Assembly: GCA_017547385.1 (NCBI GenBank)
Contig: JAFYPU010000006.1
Span: 124,001-188,000 of the forward strand
Source: Bacteroidaceae bacterium
GTDB taxonomy: Bacteria > Bacteroidota > Bacteroidia > Bacteroidales > Bacteroidaceae
Length of the DNA stretch: 64,000 nt
Direction: 5' to 3'
In this document: positions 54,385 to 61,980 of the stretch, one piece after another
Layout: each line of letters opens with the position of its first letter
Numbering within the stretch: the stretch's first letter is position 1
Made by a program: the position numbers and the translations under genes
Notes under the pieces: model-generated
The model's database searches: none
Told to the model about the DNA's origin: nothing
What the model saw: only the letters and a program-made list of their open reading frames with translations

Positions 54385-54392
54385 TAACTTTG
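54385..54392 (+). promoter_or_regulatory. -7-like element of the ECF sigma operon
   Basis: TAACTTTG on the plus strand, 33 bp upstream of the sigma gene start. No clear -33 TTTG. Confidence 0.45.
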
Positions 54393-54424
54393 GGCAAACT
54401 CATCCGTCTTGTAAATAGAGGGCT

Positions 54425-54937
54425 ATGAAAGATTGGGATTTCAGATACGATTTGCTGCCACTGAAAGACAAGCTCTTTCGGTTGGCTTATCGCATCACCC
54501 TCCACACCGCCGAAGCCGAGGACATCACGCAGGACACGCTCATCCGCGTGTGGAACAAACGGCACGAGCTGGAAGACGTTCGCTCGTTGGAGGCCTATTG
54601 CCTCACCGTGTGTCGCAATTTGGCCAATGACCGACGCGAGTTGCACGAAGCGCAAAACCTTTCGCTCGACGGCACCCCCTGCGATGCGCCGGACAATGCC
54701 GACGAAATCGACAGCCGCATGGAACGCGACGAACGCCTGCAGTGGGTGCACCGCCTCATGGCAAAGCTGCCCGAAAAGCAACGCGCCATCCTTCACTTGC
54801 GCGACATCGAGGGGCACTCCTATCACGAAATTGCCGACATCCTGGGCGTGAGCGAGGAACAGGTGAAAGTAAACCTCTTCCGTGCCCGCCGGTGGATCAA
54901 AGAACAATATGAGAAAATCGAGAATTATGGACTATAA
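54425..54937 (+). CDS. ECF RNA polymerase sigma factor
   Basis: A 170-residue extracytoplasmic-function sigma factor. Region 2 reads LAYRITLHTAEAEDITQDTLIRVWN and region 4 contains LPEKQRAILHLRDIEGHSYHEIADILGVSEEQVKVNLFRARRW, the -35-recognising helix-turn-helix. The next gene, a small single-TM protein, overlaps its 3' end by 11 bp, the usual place for an anti-sigma factor. The trigger is unknown. Confidence 0.93.
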   Translation: MKDWDFRYDLLPLKDKLFRLAYRITLHTAEAEDITQDTLIRVWNKRHELEDVRSLEAYCLTVCRNLANDRRELHEAQNLSLDGTPCDAPDNADEIDSRMERDERLQWVHRLMAKLPEKQRAILHLRDIEGHSYHEIADILGVSEEQVKVNLFRARRWIKEQYEKIENYGL

Positions 54938-55433
54938 ATACATCGAGCAACTGCTGGAACGCTATTGGGATTGCGAAACTTCCGTCGAGGAAGAACGCAT
55001 CTTGCGCGACTTCTTCGCACAAGCGGAGGTGCCGGCACATCTGGCTGTTCACAAGTCGCTGTTCGATTATCAGCGAGCCGAGGCCACAGTCGGCCTTTCC
55101 GATGATTTCGATGCCCGTGTGTTGGCACAGGTGGAGCAGACAGAAACAGCTGTTCGCGCTCGCCGCCTCACACTGAGCCGTCGGTTGCGTCCGTTGTTCC
55201 GTGCTGCCGCTGCGGTGGCCATCGTGTCGCTGTTGGGAATGGCGGCACAACATTCTTTCAAGCGTTCGGCAACGTCCGAAGGCTGGGACTACAGCGTGGC
55301 GGGCTATTCCGACAGCTACAGCACGCCCCAGGCCGCGCTCGATTCCTGCATCAAAGTACTCGAATTCGTGCAGGACGGTCTGAAAACGGCTGTGGTCGAC
55401 TCGGCACACTCTTCCAAAATCTCCGGAAAATGA
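54927..55433 (+). CDS. Putative membrane anti-sigma factor
   Basis: A 168-residue protein overlapping the sigma gene. The N-terminal about 85 residues are cytoplasmic and charged (YIEQLLERYWDCETSVEEERILRDFF), a single TM segment lies near 91-107 (AAAAVAIVSLLGMAA), and a short extracytoplasmic tail follows. This topology and the overlap support an anti-sigma role, but no named anti-sigma domain is recognised. A start at 54909 is also possible. Confidence 0.7.
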   Translation: MDYKYIEQLLERYWDCETSVEEERILRDFFAQAEVPAHLAVHKSLFDYQRAEATVGLSDDFDARVLAQVEQTETAVRARRLTLSRRLRPLFRAAAAVAIVSLLGMAAQHSFKRSATSEGWDYSVAGYSDSYSTPQAALDSCIKVLEFVQDGLKTAVVDSAHSSKISGK

Positions 55434-55903
55434 GGAAAACCGTCGTTCTGACCCTCCTCCTTTGGATCACAGCCATGGCCGCACAAGCCCAACGCGAGCA
55501 GGATTTCGCTTCGCGCTTCATGGGACTTTATGGTGAGGAAGCAGCACTCTCGTGCCACACCGTGAGTCCGTCCATGATGGGACGCATCGTTCCTCTGACC
55601 GGTGATAGTTTGCCCGCCCTGCGACAGGTGCTTTCGCAAATCAAGAGCATACGTGTGGTGATGCCCACGGCCGAAACCGAAATGCCCAATCTGAAGGACA
55701 AAGCCTGCCAATTGGCACTCGATAACCGCCGCCGCTATAAACCCTATGCCGAAACCGAAGAACGCAGCATCTATCTGCGAAAACGCGGAAAGTATGTGGT
55801 GGAATTTGTGATGATTGCAGGAAAACCAACCTCAGGTTTTGCCGTTGTTAGCATCACCGGAAATATGACAGAAGACTTCTTCAGCGAACTGATGAAGATT
55901 TGA
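55430..55903 (+). CDS. DUF4252 exported protein
   Basis: A 157-residue exported protein (signal peptide ending near AAQAQ) of family DUF4252. It overlaps the anti-sigma stop by 4 bp. DUF4252 genes are often found with ECF sigma factors in Bacteroidales, suggesting a sensed or regulated envelope component; no activity is known. The frame ends cleanly at 55903. Confidence 0.85.
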   Translation: MRKTVVLTLLLWITAMAAQAQREQDFASRFMGLYGEEAALSCHTVSPSMMGRIVPLTGDSLPALRQVLSQIKSIRVVMPTAETEMPNLKDKACQLALDNRRRYKPYAETEERSIYLRKRGKYVVEFVMIAGKPTSGFAVVSITGNMTEDFFSELMKI

Positions 55904-56061
55904 CAAAAACAAGAATACAACAGAAGCAAAGATACATGAAGACTGCCTCGAAACGCGAGGTTCACAGGTAAACCAACCATTGTACTATTAAAACACCCGA
56001 ACGGGCGCAACGTCTGCCAACGCCGCCTGAAATCGTCCGGTGGGGCGATGCAAAGATAAAC
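55904..56061. other. Structured gap, possible small RNA
   Basis: There is no ORF here. Three short perfect or near-perfect stems occur within 105 bp: CCTCG/CGAGG (55946-55960), CCCG/CGGG (55996-56005) and ATCGTCC/GGGCGAT (56032-56049). Two minus-strand -7-like TATCTTTG boxes flank them (55928-55935 and 56051-56058). Whether it is transcribed, and in which direction, is not clear. Confidence 0.3.
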
Positions 56062-56092
56062 GGGGGAGCCTGCCACTGCGGCAAGCTCCCCC
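56062..56092 (-). terminator. Terminator of the btuB-btuG-like operon
   Basis: A 13-bp stem (56062-56074 with 56080-56092, one mismatch) has a 5-nt loop. The minus strand continues GTTTATCTTTG. It lies 35 bp past the stop of the propeller lipoprotein. Confidence 0.78.
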
Positions 56093-56127
56093 TTATCTTT
56101 TACAATAAATTCGGCGATTTTATCGAA

Positions 56128-57222
56128 CTATTTGAACACCACGGCAAAGGGATGCGAACCTGCATCGTAGCGTTTCACCAAACTGCCGTCGGGGGCATAA
56201 CGATAGACGTAGCCCGGTGAATTGTAGTCGTAGACACTGCGATCGCCGGTGACGTAGATGTGTCCGTCATCGGGGTTTACGAAAATGCTAATGGGAGCAG
56301 CAGGAAGATCGTTGAGCGACAAGAGATTTTCCTTGAGCACAGCGCCTGTTTCGCAACTGTAAGCCCGATAATTCAGTGTGCTTTCGTTGGTGGTGTAGTT
56401 GGTATAGTTGTAAATGGTGTACAGCGTGTTTTCGCGCACGGCAATGCTTGTGGCGGGAACGAAAGTGCTAGCCGAATTGTCGGGAGTGATTTTCCACACT
56501 TCGGGCTTCACTTCCGTGGTTCCCATGCCGTAGTTGCCTTGACACACAGCGAAGATATTGCCTTGTGCATCGGCTTGCACGATGTTGGGATTCATTCCGA
56601 CGATGATTTCAGCCTGTTTTGAGAAGTCGGACGTGTTTACGCGCACCACGCGAAAGCCGTTGGCATAGTCGTTGGCGTAGTTGTAACCATCGGAAATCGC
56701 TACGTAAACGCTACCATTGGCACTGCAGACGCCGGCAGGGTTCGGCCCCACTTCCAACCGCTTGGCATCGGCTTCGAGACTGAGTGTGTCGATGCGGGCA
56801 AGGTAGCCGTCGTTGCACGAAACGTACACATAGCCGTCGGCAGCGCAGATGCCTTCGGGCGAGGGCATGGCAATTTGTCGGACAATGCGTCCGGAGGCAG
56901 CGTCGATGCACCAAACGAGATTGCTGCCGTACATGGCGACATACAGACGCGAACCATAGACCACACCGGCCTGTGGCGTGTCGCCCAACTGCACTCCGTT
57001 GGCTTGCAGGAACAATCCGGAAGTGTAGGCATCGGTGGAGAAATCAAGAAAATCGAGTGTGCCGGCAATGCCATCGTACATGTTGCCTTGGTTAAGCACA
57101 AAGGCACCGTCAGCACCGGTGGTTGTGGGTTGGGAAGGTGGGAGCGACGGTTCGTCGTCGGCACAGGCGTAGAAGTTCAGGGCTGCCAGCAAAGTGATGA
57201 GGGCAAGTTGGAGCTGTTTCAT
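56128..57222 (-). CDS. BtuG-like surface beta-propeller lipoprotein
   Basis: A 364-residue lipoprotein (lipobox FYAC, Cys20) built of YncE/DUF5074-type beta-propeller repeats (SRLYVAMYGSNLVWCIDAASGRIVRQI, DGYVYVSCNDGYLARIDTLSLE, GHIYVTGDRSVYDYNSPGYVYRY). It follows btuB by 76 bp under a cobalamin riboswitch. In Bacteroides the BtuG lipoproteins are seven-bladed propellers that bind cobalamin with very high affinity and hand it to BtuB, so the same role is inferred here from fold and context. Confidence 0.82.
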   Translation of the reverse strand: MKQLQLALITLLAALNFYACADDEPSLPPSQPTTTGADGAFVLNQGNMYDGIAGTLDFLDFSTDAYTSGLFLQANGVQLGDTPQAGVVYGSRLYVAMYGSNLVWCIDAASGRIVRQIAMPSPEGICAADGYVYVSCNDGYLARIDTLSLEADAKRLEVGPNPAGVCSANGSVYVAISDGYNYANDYANGFRVVRVNTSDFSKQAEIIVGMNPNIVQADAQGNIFAVCQGNYGMGTTEVKPEVWKITPDNSASTFVPATSIAVRENTLYTIYNYTNYTTNESTLNYRAYSCETGAVLKENLLSLNDLPAAPISIFVNPDDGHIYVTGDRSVYDYNSPGYVYRYAPDGSLVKRYDAGSHPFAVVFK

Positions 57223-57298
57223 AGTGTTTGGGTGTTTTTGAGTGAATGTTAGGCGTGAGTGCTCACTATGTTTGAAAATCGCGATTTACTTTTAAGAC

Positions 57299-59308
57299 TC
57301 AGAGGTTGGCGCGCAGTGTCAGCTTGTAAGCCCGTCCGGGCATGGGGTAGCGTCGCACAATTTCGTATTGCGTGTTGAGTGCATTGATGAGGTCGGCGCG
57401 GAGGTCGAGGCGCAGTTTCCCCAAAGTGAAGGACCGATAGAGCGCAAATCCCAGTTCGGCGTAGGCCGGCAGGCGCGTGTCGGGCAAATGCTCGTGAGTG
57501 CTGTAGCGTTGGCCGGAAGCGGTGCAGCTGATGCTCAGGTTGACCCAGGGATTTTCGTAAGCCACGGCCGTGCTTCCTGCGTGGCGTGGCATGTAGGCCG
57601 GTTGCTTGCCGTACGAACCCGAAGCAGGGTCGGTGCGGTCGGTGGCGCATTGCAGGGTGTAGGCAAGGGTGAGAAAAATGTGGTGCTTGTCGTGGGCTCT
57701 CCACCGACTGTCGGCCGAGAGTTCCAGACCGCCGCCGCGCACACGTCCCATGTTGATGGTGCGCCACACATAGAGGTTGTAGGGGATGGAAGTGATTTTG
57801 TCGTCGATGCGATTGTAGTAGCCGTCGGCGGTGAGGCGCAGCGAGGGCCACCATGTGCTTGACGGTGCGGCCGAGAGCGTCAGGCCTGCGCCCAGCTGCC
57901 GTGTGAGTTCGGGCCGAAGGTCTTGCGAGCCGAGGTGATAGTAGTAGGCCTCGGTGAAGGTGGGCACGCGAAAGCTCTCCTTATAATATATGCGTGTGTG
58001 GAGCGTTGTGCCATGATTGTCCTTCAAGGCCTTCCACACGACGGAGGCTTCGGGCGTGAGGCGGTGTGCATCGCGGGCGGCGGTGATGCCGTCTTTCGTT
58101 TTGTTGAAATAGAGGCTGCCCGTGAGGCGTGCCGTGGCTTTCAGCGGTCCGGCTTCGTAGCGCAACGAGAGGGCTTGCAAGAGGCTGTGGCGTGCGGCAT
58201 GCGAGCCTGGCATGTTGCTGTTGATGTTTTGAAAGGCATAGTCGGCGGCATAGGCTGCGTTCCAACCGTTCGTGCCCCAACTCGCACCGCCTGTGGCATA
58301 CCATTCGCGTTGTGTGTAGTGCTGCCGTGAGGCTCCGCCCGGATATTGCGGATGTATGTCGGCATAGCGTGAGGTCTGCCACTGGAACTTGCCGGCGGCA
58401 AAGGCCTGCCATGCATTTCTGCTGTATTTCCACATGGTTTGTGCTGCGGCTTCCTCTTCCTCCAGGTGCTCGTTGTTGTTTTCGGTGTAGAGCACCACTT
58501 GTCCCGGCAGCCGGCGGTGGTTGCTGTAATAGGAGGCCTTGGCTGTGAGCTGTGAGTGCGTGAAGCGGTGCAGCAGGTTGGCTTCGGTGCTCCACACCTG
58601 CATGTTGCTGTTGGCTCTGCGTTCTTGTGTGGTCTGTGTTCCGTTTTTCAGGGTAAAGGGATAGTCGTTTCGGGCGTGGAAGAAGTCGCCTCCGATGCTC
58701 ACTTGCGTGCGGCTGCCGGCACTTTGCGTGAGCCGGAATGTGGGGTTCACCATTCCGAACGAACCTTGCGAAAGTGCAGCCGCGAGGTGTGTGCCTTTGC
58801 GCAGCGGAGCAGTGCCGACGGATTGCAGTTCGACGGTGGCCGAAGCGATGTTGCGCACCGGTGTCAGCAGACGGTCGCTGCCGGCCACGGTGAGCGTGAT
58901 GGATGAGAGGTTGTCGAGGTGAAAACGACCGATGTCCGTTTGTCCCTGACGGGCGTTCGACACGGCCAGTCCGTCGTAAGTAACGGTGGTGTGCGCTGCA
59001 CCGAGTCCGCGCACGGAGACAGTTTTCAGTCCTCCGGCTCCGCCATAATCGCGCACGTTCACGCCGTTCATGCGTCGCAGGGCGTCGGCGGTGGTGGTGA
59101 TGGCCATGCGTCGGAAGGCCGTGCTGTCGATGCGCCGTGCCGGAACGGAGGATGAAATGCCGGCCGGGCGGCGCGAGGCTGCAACGCGGGCTTCCGACAA
59201 CTGCAGACTGAGGCTGTCGGTGGGCTGTTGTGCCAATGCAGAGGGGCTACAAAGACAGACAACGGCCATTGCTGCAACGGCAACAATGGAGCGAAGATTT
59301 TGCTTCAT
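57299..59308 (-). CDS. btuB: TonB-dependent vitamin B12 receptor BtuB
   Basis: A 669-residue outer-membrane receptor starting at ATG 59308 (MKQNLRSIVAVAAM), signal peptide to about 27. The plug domain is clear (RRMNGVNVRDYGGAGGLKTVSVRGLGAAHTTVTYDGLAVSNA, then TVAGSDRLLTPVRNIASATVEL), followed by a beta-barrel ending KLTLRANL. The assignment to B12 rests on the cobalamin riboswitch in its leader and on the BtuG-like lipoprotein downstream. Under high cobalamin the riboswitch should lower expression. Confidence 0.9.
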   Translation of the reverse strand: MKQNLRSIVAVAAMAVVCLCSPSALAQQPTDSLSLQLSEARVAASRRPAGISSSVPARRIDSTAFRRMAITTTADALRRMNGVNVRDYGGAGGLKTVSVRGLGAAHTTVTYDGLAVSNARQGQTDIGRFHLDNLSSITLTVAGSDRLLTPVRNIASATVELQSVGTAPLRKGTHLAAALSQGSFGMVNPTFRLTQSAGSRTQVSIGGDFFHARNDYPFTLKNGTQTTQERRANSNMQVWSTEANLLHRFTHSQLTAKASYYSNHRRLPGQVVLYTENNNEHLEEEEAAAQTMWKYSRNAWQAFAAGKFQWQTSRYADIHPQYPGGASRQHYTQREWYATGGASWGTNGWNAAYAADYAFQNINSNMPGSHAARHSLLQALSLRYEAGPLKATARLTGSLYFNKTKDGITAARDAHRLTPEASVVWKALKDNHGTTLHTRIYYKESFRVPTFTEAYYYHLGSQDLRPELTRQLGAGLTLSAAPSSTWWPSLRLTADGYYNRIDDKITSIPYNLYVWRTINMGRVRGGGLELSADSRWRAHDKHHIFLTLAYTLQCATDRTDPASGSYGKQPAYMPRHAGSTAVAYENPWVNLSISCTASGQRYSTHEHLPDTRLPAYAELGFALYRSFTLGKLRLDLRADLINALNTQYEIVRRYPMPGRAYKLTLRANL

Positions 59309-59374
59309 AATGATTAGGAAAATGTTCCCGGTGTGCACCGGTGCCCTTCCTCGAAGGCACAGGTCGGAGGAGTG

Positions 59375-59560
59375 TTGGCAGCGGCAGGTCTTCTGACTTT
59401 TCCCCGCTCGACACGCCTTCCCGGTGCAGCCGCCATGTGTGTGGCTGACCAGTGGCTCGGTGTGTGTCGGCGAAAATGGGAATTACAGCAGCGGGACTGT
59501 ACGGGACTTGCACCCGTTTCCCTTTTCATCGCGCTCCCAAGGGGAGTGGCGAACCGTTGC
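59375..59560 (-). promoter_or_regulatory. Cobalamin riboswitch
   Basis: On the minus strand the leader has the conserved aptamer parts in order: AAAGGGAAACGGGTGCAAGT, CCCGCTGCTGTAA, GCCACTG, CCGGGAAGGCG and the B12 box GTCAGAAGACCTGCC (59383-59397). It starts right at the expected transcription start of btuB. A hairpin (59341-59360) lies between the aptamer and the start codon and may form the expression platform. Confidence 0.95.
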
Positions 59561-59565
59561 GTGGG

Positions 59566-59596
59566 CAAAGGTAAGGCAAACACGATGAACAGACAA
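59566..59596 (-). promoter_or_regulatory. btuB promoter
   Basis: On the minus strand TTG (59594-59596) and TACCTTTG (59566-59573) are 20 bp apart. The predicted start near 59559 coincides with the riboswitch 5' end. Confidence 0.7.
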
Positions 59597-59676
59597 GGGA
59601 TGCTGCCGCTTTTTCTTTTCTTTGAAGCGTAATAAACTTTTTCGCAGTGCTTCCAAACTTGCCCACAATGCTCATA

Positions 59677-59770
59677 AAGTATATCCCAAGCCTTGCAATA
59701 TATATTTCAAGGCTTGCAATAAATATCTCAAGGCATGCAATATATATTGCAAGGCATGAGATATAGTTTT
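59677..59770. repeat. Four-core 21-bp-module AT-rich element (copy B)
   Basis: Four 11-bp cores (CCAAGCCTTGC 59686, TCAAGGCTTGC 59707, TCAAGGCATGC 59728, GCAAGGCATGA 59749) alternate with 10-bp linkers AATATATATT, AATAAATATC, AATATATATT and GATATAGTTT. The period is exactly 21 bp. It is the same architecture as the 14.6-kb element, and it lies between the divergent btuB and metK promoters. Confidence 0.85.
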
Positions 59771-59825
59771 CCTGCGCTTTCGGCGAACTCTTTGCGCCTT
59801 TTGTGATTTTTTATGAAACTCTCCG

Positions 59826-59857
59826 TTGTGTTATGTAGGCGGAAAAGCGTACCTTTG
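59826..59857 (+). promoter_or_regulatory. metK promoter
   Basis: TTG (59826-59828) and TACCTTTG (59850-59857) are 21 bp apart on the plus strand. Transcription would start near 59864, giving a leader of nearly 200 nt. Confidence 0.7.
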
Positions 59858-59874
59858 CAGCCGAAAAGAAGAAT

Positions 59875-59920
59875 GTGGACAGATTTGGCTGCTTGCAACC
59901 ACGGTAAAAAATGCTAAAAC
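59875..59920 (+). promoter_or_regulatory. SAM-II/SAM-V-type riboswitch aptamer (H-type pseudoknot)
   Basis: Stem P1 is GTGG (59875-59878) with CCAC (59899-59902). Its loop holds TTTGGC (59884-59889), which pairs with GCTAAA (59913-59918) to form a pseudoknot (five Watson-Crick pairs and one G-U). The loop segment AGATTT...CTTGCAA and the 3' tail TAAAAAATGCTAAA closely resemble the SAM-II/SAM-V core as I remember it. The location just ahead of metK fits SAM feedback. Which of the two classes it belongs to is uncertain. Confidence 0.8.
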
Positions 59921-60006
59921 ATACGGCCTCAGTGTGCGGTCGTGGCATTGCAAAGACGGGCGTGTGCCCGAAAGTTTTCACTCAGCCTTATCTTGAGATA
60001 CCATGT

Positions 60007-60040
60007 TCTGCCTTCGACTTTCGGAGACAGATTATTTTTT
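60007..60040 (+). terminator. Leader terminator (attenuator) of metK
   Basis: A stem CTGCCTTCG/CGGAGACAG (60008-60016 with 60022-60030, one mismatch, one G-U) with a 5-nt loop is followed by ATTATTTTTT (60031-60040). It lies between the SAM aptamer and the metK start. CCGAAAG at 59968-59974 can pair with CTTTCGG at 60018-60024 and would break this stem, a likely antiterminator. Confidence 0.65.
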
Positions 60041-60061
60041 ATATATACCAACGATAGAAAA

Positions 60062-61354
60062 ATGGGATACTTATTTACATCCGAATCGGTGTCTGAGGGA
60101 CACCCCGACAAGGTGGCCGACCAAATATCGGACGCCGTGCTTGATGAGCTTCTGGCTTACGACCCGAACTCAAAAGTAGCTTGCGAAACAATGGTTACCA
60201 CAGGGCAAGTGGTGGTGGCCGGGGAAGTAAAATCCGAAGCCTATGTGGATTTGCAGGAAGTGGCACGTCGCACCATCCGTCGCATCGGCTACACTCGCGC
60301 AGAGTATAAATTCGATGCCGAAAGTTGCGGCATCTTCAGCGCCATACACGAGCAGAGTGCCGACATCAACCGTGGTGTGGAGCGCACCGACCCCATGAGT
60401 CAGGGCGCGGGCGACCAGGGAATGATGTTCGGCTATGCCAACAACGAAACCGACACGCTGATGCCGCTGCCCCTTTCGCTGGCGCACGACATCCTGATTG
60501 TGCTGGCTGACATCCGTCGCGAAGGCAAGCAGATGCAATATCTGCGCCCCGACTCGAAGAGCCAGGTAACGGTGGAATATGACGACAACAACCGCGCCGC
60601 ACGCATCGACACCATCGTGGTGAGCACGCAGCACGACGACTTTATCTCGGCCGCCGAAGCAGGCTCGCAGGAAGAGGCCGACCGCCTGATGCTCGAACAA
60701 ATCCGCAAGGACGTCATCGAAATCCTCATCCCCCGCGTTCTCGAAGAGCGTGTTCACACTCCCGAAGTGCGTGCCCTGTTTGAGAAAGGCGAGATAAAAT
60801 ACTTTGTGAACCCCACCGGAAAATTCGTTATCGGCGGACCGCACGGCGACACGGGACTCACCGGTCGCAAAATCATTGTCGATACCTACGGAGGCCGTGG
60901 CGCACACGGCGGCGGTGCTTTCTCAGGAAAAGATCCCTCGAAGGTGGACCGCTCGGCGGCCTATGCAGCCCGCCACATTGCGAAGAACATGGTGGCTGCG
61001 GGAGTGGCAGACGAGATGTTGGTGCAGCTGAGTTACGCTATCGGAGTGGCTGAGCCCATCAGTGTTTATGTGAACACCTACGGCACATCTCACGTGTCGC
61101 AGAGTGATGGCGAAATTGCCCGCAAGGTGAGCGAACTCTTCGACCTTCGTCCCAAAGCAATCGAAGAACGTCTCAAGCTTCGCTACCCCATTTATGAAGA
61201 AACGGCCAGCTATGGCCACGTGGGCCGCGAGCCTCGCATGGTAACGAAAACCTTCTGTGCGCGTGGCGGAGAGCCTCGCACGATGGAGGTGGAACTCTTC
61301 ACGTGGGAGAAACTCGACTACGTGGAACAGGTGAAAGCCGCTTTCGGAATTTGA
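60062..61354 (+). CDS. metK: S-adenosylmethionine synthetase
   Basis: A 430-residue enzyme that makes SAM from methionine and ATP. The N-terminal [24 protein letters not shown], the ATP-site [12 protein letters not shown] and [22 protein letters not shown] with the conserved Lys and Asp residues are all intact. Start at ATG 60062 ([10 protein letters not shown]); the open frame continues 40 codons upstream but runs through the leader terminator. Its long leader holds a SAM-type pseudoknot and an attenuator, so end-product control at transcription is likely. Confidence 0.97.
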   Translation: MGYLFTSESVSEGHPDKVADQISDAVLDELLAYDPNSKVACETMVTTGQVVVAGEVKSEAYVDLQEVARRTIRRIGYTRAEYKFDAESCGIFSAIHEQSADINRGVERTDPMSQGAGDQGMMFGYANNETDTLMPLPLSLAHDILIVLADIRREGKQMQYLRPDSKSQVTVEYDDNNRAARIDTIVVSTQHDDFISAAEAGSQEEADRLMLEQIRKDVIEILIPRVLEERVHTPEVRALFEKGEIKYFVNPTGKFVIGGPHGDTGLTGRKIIVDTYGGRGAHGGGAFSGKDPSKVDRSAAYAARHIAKNMVAAGVADEMLVQLSYAIGVAEPISVYVNTYGTSHVSQSDGEIARKVSELFDLRPKAIEERLKLRYPIYEETASYGHVGREPRMVTKTFCARGGEPRTMEVELFTWEKLDYVEQVKAAFGI

Positions 61355-61382
61355 TGTCGCATCCCTATTGATTGAGAAAGGA

Positions 61383-61958
61383 ATGAAAATCACAGTCTAT
61401 AGTGCCTCGAGCGGCCAAGTGCCGGAAGTATATTTGCAAGCAGCCGATGCGCTGGGTTGCGAACTGGCTCAGTGTGGGCACACGCTGATTAACGGTGCGG
61501 GACGTACCGGCTTAATGGGCCGGACGGCAGAGGCGTGTATGCAAGCCGGAGGTAAAGCCATAGGTGTGATACCCCAATTCATGATTGACCAAGGTTGGCA
61601 TCACCAAGGGCTTTCCGAAATGATTGTAACCGAGGATATGCACCGCCGCAAGGAAACCATGGCTTCACTCTCCGATGCCTGCATTGCCTTGCCGGGAGGT
61701 GTGGGAACCATGGAAGAACTTCTCGAAATCATCACTTGGAAGCAGTTGGGGTTATACTTGAAGCCCATCATCGTGTTCAACGTAGAGGGATATTTCGATC
61801 CCTTGTTGGAAATGCTGAACCGCGCGGCCGATGAACGCTTTATGAGAGAGCAACACCGCAACATCTGGTGTGTGGCCACCGATGCGGCTGAGGCGATTCG
61901 TCTGGCTGAGACCACACCGCTGTGGGATAGCAGTGTGCGCAAACTCGCCGCTTTGTGA
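61383..61958 (+). CDS. LOG-family protein (Rossmann nucleotide hydrolase)
   Basis: A 191-residue TIGR00730/LOG-family protein. The signature LPGGVGTMEELLEIITW and the N-terminal GRTGLMGRTAEAC loop are present. Family members cleave the N-glycosidic bond of nucleoside 5'-monophosphates (cytokinin-activating type); in most bacteria the true substrate is unclear. It starts at ATG 61383, 28 bp after metK, and precedes a DUF4271 gene by 22 bp. Confidence 0.88.
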   Translation: MKITVYSASSGQVPEVYLQAADALGCELAQCGHTLINGAGRTGLMGRTAEACMQAGGKAIGVIPQFMIDQGWHHQGLSEMIVTEDMHRRKETMASLSDACIALPGGVGTMEELLEIITWKQLGLYLKPIIVFNVEGYFDPLLEMLNRAADERFMREQHRNIWCVATDAAEAIRLAETTPLWDSSVRKLAAL

Positions 61959-61980
61959 AATCAGAATACAACGTAGGGGA

